Source: Desmodesmus armatus (taxonomy: Eukaryota > Chlorophyta > Chlorophyceae > Sphaeropleales > Scenedesmaceae). From it: a DNA stretch of 64,000 nucleotides. Below are positions 55,563 to 64,000 of the stretch, one piece after another (within the stretch, counting starts at the first letter, position 1; each line of letters opens with the position of its first letter). The notes beneath the pieces are model-generated. The model saw only the letters and a program-made list of their open reading frames with translations, was not told the origin of the DNA and did no database searches. A program made the position numbers and the translations under genes. The stretch lies in NCBI GenBank assembly GCA_007449985.2, contig VIIQ02000026.1, positions 434,001-498,000 on the forward strand, in the 5' to 3' direction.

Positions 55563-57635
55563 ATGGTCAAGGGGAAGCAAAGCCTTGTCAAGCCAGCTGC
55601 AGTGTGCAAGAAGCGCTATAATGTTGCTGTAAAGCGGGCGTCACAAACTCTTGAGGCACAGCGGTTGCTGTGCCACGCCCTCCAGCTCCAACGAGATCTA
55701 GCGGTGGCAAGAGAGCAGGTAATGCGGGTGATGGGCTTTTGGTGATGACTGACTGTAACGGGGGCTGGTGTCTCGACTCGGACGCATGCACGTTTTTGGT
55801 GCGGACGTGTGTGGTGGTCATGGCAGCAAAGGGCAAGCGAGCGAGCCATGCCGAAGGGTCCCTGTCACATGGCATCCACATACTGCTGTCCCAGCAGCAG
55901 CAAGGCCTTGCCACACCTGCACCAGCAGATCAAAGCAGGCCAGGCAAGGCAAGTCATCGTCAGTATCTTGTACTGGTATCTCAGTTTGAGCATTTGCAGT
56001 GGGTCCCCTCGTGTGCTGAAGAAGTTTGGGCTGGTGCCTGCTGCATTGCTGTTGCAACCTCGTTTGCAGGTGCTGGTCGATGCCATCCTCCAGCTGGAAG
56101 AGCATGCCCATTTTCGGGAGGCTATCGAGCAGCATATGCAGCACGACGGCTTGGACGACCAGCTTAACCCTGACCAGCAGCAGCAAGAGAAGCAGCAGCA
56201 AGAGAAGCAGCAGCAAGAGAAGCAGCAGCAGCAGCAGCAGCCTGTCCATTACAGCGCCAGACTGCTGCAAAACATGCAGCCTGCAGTGGCTCAGGAGATT
56301 CTGAGCTGGGACGTGGATGAATGGCACACCTGCTTCACCACCACAGCCTCAGAAATCAGCATCATGTTGCACGTGCTGGCTAGGGACAACGGGAGGCCAG
56401 CAATGCAGCCAGAAATGCACCAGCAGCACCAGCAGCACCAGCCCCCAGAAGCCGCAGCAACAGGCACAGAGCATCTGGGCGACCTCAGGATTGTTCAGGT
56501 GCGCCAACAGTGCGAAGGTGCTGCCTGCAGTCTTGTGTGCAGTCAGTGACACAGTGCAGTAACTGACACAACTGCTGCATACGCATGACCCACTTGTGCT
56601 GAGACTTCTGCTGGATATGTCCATCAACTTGCGACACAGCGCTGCATCAACAGCAGATGACTGGCCCTGTGTAAGCATCTATGCCAGCACGTTTTGGTTC
56701 CCAACGACGACCGCCCTGTTTTCTGCGTGCAGGTGGTCGACAAGCTCGCTGCTGCAGGCCTCGTTGGCTCCATCTTTGGCGACAGGGTGGGCCAGCAGCT
56801 GGGCACTGTCACTGCCACCAACCACCTCAGCATGCAGCTGGAGGCACCCCCTCCCGAGCACTGGCGGCAGGTGCTGCTGCAGCTGCAGCCGACATACCCG
56901 CAGCTCTGCCAGCTGGCAGCAGGGTTTTTGGAGTTTGCGCGGCTGCGCAAATCCCACCAGGCGATGCAGCTGGCCCTCACAGACCACGTGGAATGCCATG
57001 TCAGCTGCAACCCACAGACCCTGGTCGCCACAGGGAAAGACGGCAGCAGCGCACCAGCTGGTAGCGCTGGTGACGCAGCATGCGGCAGCACGGGAGCAGC
57101 AGGCAGCGGGGGCCCCGGGGCGGCGGCGGCATCAGACGGGGGCTGCGCATCGGCGTCTGAAGCAGCAGCAGAGGAGCCGCCAGCACCTGCCTGCAGCAGC
57201 TTGATGGACCAGCTGTTGCGCAGCCTCAACCATGCGTTTGTCATGGTGCAGGCACTCATGCTCAACACGCTGACCAACAGACAGATTGCTGTGCTGGTGG
57301 TGTCCTCGTTTCCCTACGTGCCCCGCCCAGCACCCCTTATGGAGGCTGCTTACGAGCTGCTGATCAAGCAGCACGGAGGCGGTCCCCCTGGCACCCCAGC
57401 AGGCGACCAGGAGTCAGCACCGCCCGCAGCAGCAGACAGCGGCGCTGCAGCTGCCGGTGTTGCTGCAGCAGCCGCACCGGCAGCAGCCATGGACACTGCA
57501 GGGGCAGGACCTGCCATGGCAGCGGCCGCCACGTTGTTCAGCGTGTATCATCAGCAGATCAACGCGCACATGCAGCAGCGCATACAGCAGTTACAGCAGC
57601 ATGTGCAGCGCTGGTGGCAGTTTGAGCTTCACTGA
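55563..57635 (+). CDS. Uncharacterised coiled-coil, Gln-rich protein
   Basis: Family not recognised. Three exons in phase 0: 55563-55718, 56070-56498, 56733-57635; 495 aa with TGA at 57633-57635. Exon 1 encodes a basic start (MVKGKQSLVKPAAVCKKRYN) running into a helix, TLEAQRLLCHALQLQRDLAV, that continues over the splice into VLVDAILQLEEHAHFREAIE, a likely coiled coil. A Gln/Glu repeat (QQEKQQQEKQQQEKQ) follows, then SARLLQNMQPAVAQEILSWD. The larger C-terminal region is helical (QLCQLAAGFLEFARLRKSHQ, SLMDQLLRSLNHAFVMVQAL, LTNRQIAVLVVSSFPYVPRP) with an Ala/Gly/Ser insert. The layout of basic segment, coiled coil and long helical tail recalls algal bZIP-type regulators, but the basic region lacks the N-x2-A-x2-S/C-R signature, so this is only a thought. 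A TGTAA lies at 57793-57797. The upstream partial duplication may affect its promoter. Confidence 0.62.
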
Positions 57636-57792
57636 CCGCTGCTGCTGCTGCAAGGGTAAGATGCTCACACTTGATGGCAGGGTAAGAACTGGGGTCACAG
57701 GGCAGATCTCTCTTTGCTGGCGCATGAGGCAGCCATTTTCGACACCTTTCTTGCTCTGTTCCTTACCATGGGGATGTACATCTGTTGCCAGG

Positions 57793-57797
57793 TGTAA
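57793..57797 (+). terminator. TGTAA poly(A) signal, coiled-coil gene
   Basis: TGTAA lies 158 nt after the TGA at 57633-57635, a typical chlorophyte position. Confidence 0.55.
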
Positions 57798-59193
57798 GGT
57801 TCGCTGCTGTGAATGGTTGAATGTGCTGGTTGCCTGTTGCTCAGGCACATGCATCACTCCATGCTGTCAAGACTTGCTTGATGGCAGGGATGCATGTTAC
57901 ACTCCTGAGCTTTGGCAGCATGTGTTCTGCTGATGCTGCCTTGTACTAAGCCCTGGGGACCCCCAAGGCTGCCACGTGTGGTAGCAGTACTGCGCCGATT
58001 ATCGGTCCAGTATACTTGCTTGCTGTAGTGAGCAGCCTACAACCTTCAACGCATGTTGATACACCTGTGCTGTCAACCAGCATAGCTGGTATACATGCTG
58101 TGACCGCAACACTATTAAACTTGCAGCAATTGATGATCGATTGCTGAAGCATTTGGCACAGTCTTTTGAGTGCCCTCTGCCCACGTGTGCAACTTCTGCA
58201 CCCATTGCACGCCCATCGTATGGTTTGTGGCGGGGTTTTACTGTTGTTGTAGTGGGTCAAGGGCATCTTTGTGGTTGTGTGGGGGAAGTACTCAATTGGG
58301 CTTTGGTAGATTGGGTTTGGTTGATCGAGCCTGAAAAGCTTGCCACACCTGGTGCTGCCCCCCCCCCCCCCCCCTGGTGCAATCGGCGCAGGCAGTTTGG
58401 ACCTGTTGCTGCTTGTTGTTGCTGTTGCTACCAGCCCAGGTGTCATGGTGTGATGTCATTTCTTCATGAACTGTCGGTCGTGACTTGAGCAGGAGCACAG
58501 CGGGCTGTGCAAACGCCTTGTTTGGAGGAGGTAGGCAGAAGGCACACATGTTCCAGGCACTTGTTTTGGCTTCCGAGTGATCCTGCAATCTTGTGCTGCA
58601 TTGGGTATAGCTGCAGCAGCAGCCTACACATAGAGTGGTCCAACTGGCCTGCAATGCTGCCTGTTTTGTGACTGTTGGTCAGGCTGGCGGCAAGCAATGT
58701 GTCTGGGGTCAATTCAAAGGCTGGTCTGCACGGCAACATGCTGAATGGGGCGGGGAGATGAGCCAGCATATTGTTGTGTGGGGTGTGAGATGGTCTGAGG
58801 CGTTGCTGAGGGTGCTGTGTACGCAGCAATTGGATGACGCTCATGGAATAGAGGGTGCTGGGGCCACGTGATTGATGGCCTTGGGTTGGCAGATATGATG
58901 GCTGGCACAAATGAATGCCTCATGCATCTGTGGTAGAGGGATGTGTATAGTGCCATGATTTGTTTGTGTGCATGGAGCCTTGTGTCCCGGGTGTGCTGCA
59001 TGGGCAGCTAATCAGAGAGTGTGAGGCTTCTATGTGGCTGGAAAGGGAAACATGTCCCGTGACCCTTAACCCAGCGGCTTGTTGATGGGTGAGACATTAC
59101 ATTTATACCAGGGATGATGCGGGGATGATGTGGATGTGTGCTGCTGCGGTGGCGCCTTTTGAGTGCGTGTTCACCCATGCTGCTGTTCTTCAG

Positions 59194-59350
59194 CAAAGAG
59201 TTCCAAATCCATAGAACTCTTTGGCTGGGTGTGATCAGTGCAGTTCGGCCTGTCAAAGAGTTCCAAATCCATAGAACTCTTCGGCTGGGTGGGATCAGTG
59301 CGAGTTCCTGTCAAAGAGTTCCAAATCCATAGAACTCTTTGACTGGGTGG
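59194..59350. repeat. Three tandem ~60-bp units each with an 8-bp hairpin
   Basis: The word AAGAGTTCCAAATCCATAGA followed by ACTCTT (inverted arms AAGAGTTC/GAACTCTT around a 10-nt centre) occurs at about 59196, 59256 and 59314. The units are separated by GGCTGGGTGNGATCAGTGC-type spacers. Confidence 0.92.
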
Positions 59351-59607
59351 GGTCAGTGCATGTTGGCCTGCCCAGCAAATGATTAGGTGGTGGCACGGGT
59401 TGTTCAATGCCGGCACAGGCACCGCCTGGCAGCCTGCCGGGCATGCACGTTTTGCGTGGTGGATGCAATCCATGTGCGATGGACTGGGTGTTGTGAGATC
59501 TCTAGAGTGGGTATAAGACAGACACTGGGCTTGAACCACACTGTGTGTGAAACACCAGCTGGAGTGGTTGGGTTGAGGCGGCGGTGTGGCTGCACTGCTG
59601 GTTGGGG

Positions 59608-59696
59608 TGAAGTGCTTCGGGCGTCGGCCTGACAGGTCTGCACCTGTCCCTGCTGAAGTGCTTCAGGCGTCGACCTGACAGGTCTGCCCCTGTCAC
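59608..59696. repeat. 46-bp tandem duplication
   Basis: TGAAGTGCTTCGGGCGTCGG then CCTGACAGGTCTGCACCTGTC is repeated immediately with three or four changes. Each unit contains GACAGGTCTGCxCCTGTC, an inverted repeat. Confidence 0.88.
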
Positions 59697-59770
59697 CGCA
59701 AAAAAGTAGGCATTGGGTTTGCTGTCAAGCCTCTGCCGGTGGCGTTGTCCGGTATGCCTCTGCCAGTGAA

Positions 59771-59793
59771 GTTTTTTTTTTTTTTTTTTTTTT
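59771..59793. repeat. Poly(T) tract of about 22
   Basis: An isolated run of T on the plus strand (A on the minus strand) in an otherwise GC-rich region. It could be the A-tail of a retroposed sequence on the minus strand or a simple homopolymer. Confidence 0.8.
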
Positions 59794-61180
59794 TGTGTTG
59801 TCATGGCATCCTTGTCGTGGTGTGCCAGGATGTGCTGTGGTTGGCTGTGTTGGAAGTATCGTCCATTCATGGAAGTATCGCCGATTTTTCAGGGGATGTT
59901 TGGATGGCAGTGCTGTGGAGTTGCGAGAGCAATGGATCAGCGCTGTGCATGCAGCACATGGCACGCTATGCAGCCTGACCGTGTGTCAAGGTGCACTCGA
60001 GTTGGGCCGGTTGTAAGAGGTTGGGTGGTGACTGGGCCAAGTGTGGTTTGGGTATGCCGCTGTGTTGTTGGTGCTGAGGGCCGAGGCTCATCAAGATAGA
60101 TGGACAGGCGCGCTACGCATGTAAGCGCGACTCGAATCTCAAACTTGAATTTTGCAGTCGCCTGCGAAGCAGCAGTGCTGCTCGGCTTTTGCTGTTGACA
60201 TGCTGTGTGGTGAAGGCTATGCGGTGTCTTGCATGCTGCGTGGAGCTGCCTCTGCGCCCCCATGCACACTGCTCTTGTGTGAGACATCTGGAAGCACTGC
60301 TCTTGTGTGTGAGACATCTGGAACCTCAACAGCTGTTTCCAGTGCGTCTGGTTGGGATTGTTGTGAAAGGACCCTCAGGCATTGTGCAAGTGTACTGAGA
60401 GGCAAGACTCGCTCTCCCACATGATACCACCAAGTAATGCTGAGAGCGGCGGTGTTTTGAAGCTGACACACCCTGTTGCTTGTCCAAGGATGCGTATGCT
60501 TCTCGTAGGGGTGCCTGGTGCCCATGTTCAGCACTGTTGCTGCCCTGGGGGCAGTCATTGGGCTGACCACAGAACTCGCCCCTCCCACTACAAGCCCAGC
60601 ACAGCTGCAATGCGCAACGGGACAGAGCCTTGAAACTAAGCCTTGGTTCCACAGTGATTGTGCATTTGAAGAATGGTGGCTACAGCTGGGCTACAGCTCG
60701 GTAGGGATTGCTTGCATGTGAGGGGTTGTGAAGTCTGATGACGTCAACCTCCCACCCCAAGTCACAAGTGTGCAGTCAGTCTCCCCACCAATCTTTTTTT
60801 CTACAAGGTGATTCACAGCGCTGCCCCCCCCCCCCCCCACCTCAGTACCGTCAGCAATGCAATGCATGTTGCTACCCTCACCCCAGCTGTGTGATTTTCA
60901 GTTCCACTCCCCACCCCTGCCCCTCAAACAAGCACTGCTTAGCAGGGTGTGTCAGGTTCAAAAGATGCAGTGCAACCGTTGCATCTTGTACAACTCAGTC
61001 AGTCGGTTATATGGCAATCTGAACAAGTGCTGCCCAGCTGCGATCAACAAAGACGTACGCTGTTGCCATCTGTAGCTTCAACGGTATGCGGGGCGCTGCC
61101 GAGTTGCAGTTTGAACCCAGTTGGACAGCAGGGCAATCTTGAGGATCTTCTTCCAAGGGCACAGCAGCTCAACAGCAGCA

Positions 61181-64000
61181 ATGCGCTGCCTTGTTGTCAT
61201 GGCTCTGTGTGTGATTACACTTGCACATGAAGCAGCAGGCCTGAACTTCATCGGCCTGCTCAGAAAACACCAGCAGCAAGCCCCTCACCAACAGCGGGCC
61301 ACGCATGGAGAAATCACAACGTTGCCAGGCTACAAAGGCCCACTACCCAGCAAGCACTATGGTGGATATGTCAGCGTGGGCAGCAGGCAATTGTACTACT
61401 ACCTTGTGGAGTCGGAGCGCTCCCCAGCCACAGACCCTGTTGTGTGAGTGCGACATGCTGGTGCCCCTGTTCAATCCTTCTACTGCTCTGTCCCTGCACC
61501 TGCAGCAGTAGGCTGTGCAGAATTGTCCCTGTCCTTGCCTGGATCAGGCCAGTCTTGCCCTCTGATATTCTTGGAGCCAACGTCAGCCGCACCCGCCGCA
61601 CTGCTGCACACCCTCCCATTGACCTGCTGATGGTCCTGGCCGGTGCTGTGAACACATTTGTTGCATCCAGCAAGTGCATGTCATGATGCTGTGCGCAGGC
61701 TCTGGCTCAACGGCGGCCCTGGTTGCTCCAGCTTTGACGGCTGGGTGTATGAGCAGGGCCCATTCAAGCTAAACTTCTCTCGTGAACGCAACGCGGTCAC
61801 CTTGCGCGACAACCCCCATGCATGGAACAAGGTGGCAAACATGATTTTCCTGGACAGCCCTTCCCGTGAGTTCTGGCCACATACATAATCAAACGTGCAT
61901 CCTCTGTGTCAGCACACATCTGATGCTTGTGTGCGTGCAAGTCCTGTGTCAGACATCTCAGTACGTTTACGGTGTTCGGGGCAGAGGCTCCCCGTCAACT
62001 GAAGTGTTGGTGGCAAACCATGAATTATGTACAGCGCGCGCTGCTGCCGCTGCCGGCCTCATTTCCTTCCGTACGATTGCTGCGCGTCGGCGCTTGCATG
62101 AATGACACATGAGCGGGGTTGTGTGTATCTTTGTGTCTGCATCTTGTCCTGTCTGGCGTGCAGCTGTCGGCTTGTCCTACAGTACCCACCCTCGCGACTA
62201 CAACACCAATGACACAGCCACGGCAGCAGACTCCCATGCCTTCCTGCGCGCCTTCTTCGCCCGCTACCCCCACCTGCAGCACAACGACTTCTACATCGCA
62301 GGTGGGTGCCCGCAGCCGCTGCCTGACTGTGGTGAACCTATGTCGGCAGACCTCATGGCTCATGGGTGATGGACCTCGCATAGTCTTGCCGTTGAGCGTG
62401 AGTCTTATAATCAGTTGGTGCAAGGTGATGCAAGAGACAAGCAGTGCACGCAAACACAGGTGGAAGCAGGGTTTGATCAAAGGCAGGGAGCTGCAGCCAT
62501 GCATCATCATCTGCTCAAGGGCTGGTTGTGTGGTGTGCAGGCGAGAGCTATGCGGGCATCTACGTGCCAATGCTGACAAAGGAGGTTGTGAAGGGCAACA
62601 AGCGGGGTGTGGAGCCACACATCCACATCAAGGTGCGGTAATGGATGCATACGGTACACATGTCACATTTCATATTTCACATCTCTGACTGTCAATGATT
62701 GTATCAACTGTCATAAAGCTTAGTGTCTTTCACTCTGCTAGCACCGTTGAACCAAGACCACACATATAAGGTACAGGCAGGTGGCTTTGGAACTGGCAAA
62801 TGTATGTGACAACACATCCGTAGCTTGTGTGAGTCTTGGTCAGGAGGCTGCAGAGGCTCCAGTCATTCAGCGCGTAGGGCATTGACTTGCTAGAGGTATC
62901 CCGTGGGGTATTACGTGCCTTTCCTGCCGTCATGCCACGTGGGCTGTTTGCAAGCTGTTTGGCCGACATCAAGCCAGCTTTGTGGATCGTCATCAGCTGC
63001 GCAGTGGCGCCTAGGCATGTCACCCTTGCGGGCCATTTAGCAGGGTCGTTCCTTCACTTTGCACGGACCAAGCCCGCATGTCTGTCCTGGGGCTCTGACA
63101 CCAGCCGCCTTGTGCCTGCTGCCAATGCTGCAGGGTTACATGGTGGGCAATGGCTGCACAGATCTGGACTTTGACGGGAATGCACAGGTGCCCTTTGCTG
63201 TGGGCAAGTCCCTGATCAGCACCACCCTCTACAAGCGGGCAGAGGCAGCCTGTGACGGCAACTACTGGGACGTCAAGGACGGAAGCAGGTGGGGTGTATG
63301 TTACCTCGTGTGGTGGGGGCCAACCTGACATGCATGTGTGGCTTCGCTTGGCTTCTGGGTTGTATTTATATTTGCATCAGCATCCGCCTGCCAGGATCCT
63401 GCGCAGGATGCAACGTTAATCACGTGGCGCTGTATTGCAATACCTCAATGATGCTGGGAGCAAGCGCCTTCTGTCGTCGTCCCCATTCCGCTGCCTGTCG
63501 CCCTGTCTGCTGGTCCTGCCCCAGGTGTGAGCAGCTGTTGGGCCAGGTCTCAGCTGAGCTGAGCCACCTCAACATCTACAACGTCTTGGAGGACTGTCAC
63601 CACGACACATCAAAGCCTGCGGCGTTGAGGCAGCAGCAGGCTGAGCGGCTGCAGGCCCTGCGGCAGACACACAATGCCTGGCCCTGACGGGCGCTGTGCA
63701 GCACGGCCAGCGGGTGCACAACTGGGCAACACTGCTGGGACACAACCCTCCATGTACTGTCTCTATGTGAGTGCGGGGATGAGCCACGACCTACTCTTGT
63801 TGTGTGAGGTTTCCTGCGACTCTGTGCTGCCCATGCTTCCTCTTATATGCGTTTGCACAATGCTGCAGTCAGGCCAGCAGTTGCCTCTTCAGTGCTTATA
63901 GGTAATTATTGGGTATTAGGTAAAAATTAATAACCTCCCATATGACACAAGGACGTGTGTTGTCTGTGCTGTGTGCTGCCACAGTGAGGCTGAGATCTGG
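61181..64000 (+). CDS. Serine carboxypeptidase (S10), partial, with frameshift
   Basis: Secretory/vacuolar serine carboxypeptidase-like protein. Exons: 61181-61443, 61699-61865, 62164-62301, 62541-62632, 63134-63288, 63525-63766, and 63985 running off the window. ATG at 61181 begins a clear signal peptide (MRCLVVMALCVITLAHEAAG). S10 signatures: GGYVSVGSRQLYYYLVES, the oxyanion-hole motif LWLNGGPGCSSFDG, NMIFLDSPS-VGLSYS, the nucleophile elbow GESYAGIYVPML (Ser192) and GYMVGNGCTDLDFDGNAQVP. The catalytic Asp and His lie beyond the window. In exon 6 the frame breaks: HNAWP reaches TGA at 63685-63687, but from 63688 another frame continues as TGAVQHGQRVHNWATLL and then HNPPCT. This fits the family's RAWPL-type region and splices in phase to EAEIW at the right edge. 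One missing base near 63684 explains it. Either the assembly lost a C or the gene is broken. Confidence 0.9.

Larger units (their letters stand above)
57636..61180. other. Repeat-containing intergenic region
   Basis: About 3.5 kb with no recognisable gene on either strand. It contains TGTAA at 57793-57797, a poly(C) run at 58359-58374, a three-unit hairpin repeat at 59194-59350, a 46-bp duplication at 59608-59696, a run of about 22 T at 59771-59793, a duplicated 21-mer (CTCTTGTGTGAGACATCTGG) near 60272-60322 and a second poly(C) run near 60825-60838. The promoter and 5'UTR of the carboxypeptidase gene must lie at its right end. Confidence 0.5.

Noticed and set aside
61121..61180. Upstream in-frame extension of the carboxypeptidase beginning with TTG
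   Set aside because: ATG at 61181 begins a proper signal peptide; the extension would place it internally.
1..64000. CRISPR array, transposase, reverse transcriptase, rRNA or tRNA genes
   Set aside because: No regularly spaced identical short repeats with unique spacers and no catalytic motifs of these classes were recognised; the tandem arrays present are ordinary minisatellites.

Overview
The window is nuclear DNA from a green alga, most likely a chlorophyte of the chlorophycean type. Genes are split by many short GT-AG introns. TGTAA, the chlorophyte poly(A) signal, follows several stop codons. Proteins carry long Gln and Ala/Ser/Gly tracts encoded by CAG/GCA runs. Gene content combines plastid isoprenoid synthesis (DXS), autophagy (ATG7), a SECIS-binding-protein-like gene and ciliary genes. 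The species cannot be named from sequence alone. Exon chains below were assembled by hand from splice signals, intron phase and family motifs. For all the larger genes the total coding length comes out divisible by three, except the serine carboxypeptidase, which has a frameshift.

Layout, left to right. DXS (+, 264-6488) is complete in 12 exons and converges on ATG7 (-, 8439-14864, 12 exons). A repeat-bearing, compositionally different gap (14865-15800) separates ATG7 from a divergent 1,902-aa protein with two zinc fingers and a C-terminal L7Ae domain most like SECIS-binding protein 2 (+, 15801-22804). After about 2.3 kb without a convincing gene comes a small minus-strand gene (25144-26069). 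It encodes an RGG-tailed protein whose spliced N-terminus looks like an N-myristoylation/palmitoylation signal. It shares a roughly 500-bp divergent promoter region with CFAP69 (+, 26566-32745), a ciliary central-apparatus protein. CFAP69 is followed after only 165 bp by an EF-hand/WD40 protein of the WDR49/CFAP337 type (+, 32911-41334), so the two may form a ciliary dicistron.

From 41.3 to 44.9 kb the sequence is repeat-rich. It holds an intronless unrecognised ORF with a terminator-like hairpin, a large foldback palindrome with telomere-like words, an ~81-bp minisatellite and a 53-bp minisatellite. A poorly supported Lys/Glu-rich gene (44920-46836, +) follows. It converges on an imidazolonepropionase-like amidohydrolase (-, 48780-54821, 12 exons). 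Divergent from that is an unrecognised coiled-coil protein (+, 55563-57635) whose first exon and intron are tandemly duplicated just upstream. After 3.5 kb of repeats, a secreted serine carboxypeptidase (S10 family) runs off the right edge (61181->64000). It has one apparent 1-nt frameshift near 63684.

No mobile element with recognisable transposase or reverse transcriptase, no CRISPR array and no rRNA or tRNA gene was identified. The most interesting signals are the possible CFAP69-WDR49-like dicistron, the lipid-anchored RGG protein with a 7-nt coding first exon, decoy 5' splice sites and a GC-AG intron in ATG7, stop-free 3n introns in CFAP69, and the foldback/minisatellite block at 43.6-44.8 kb.
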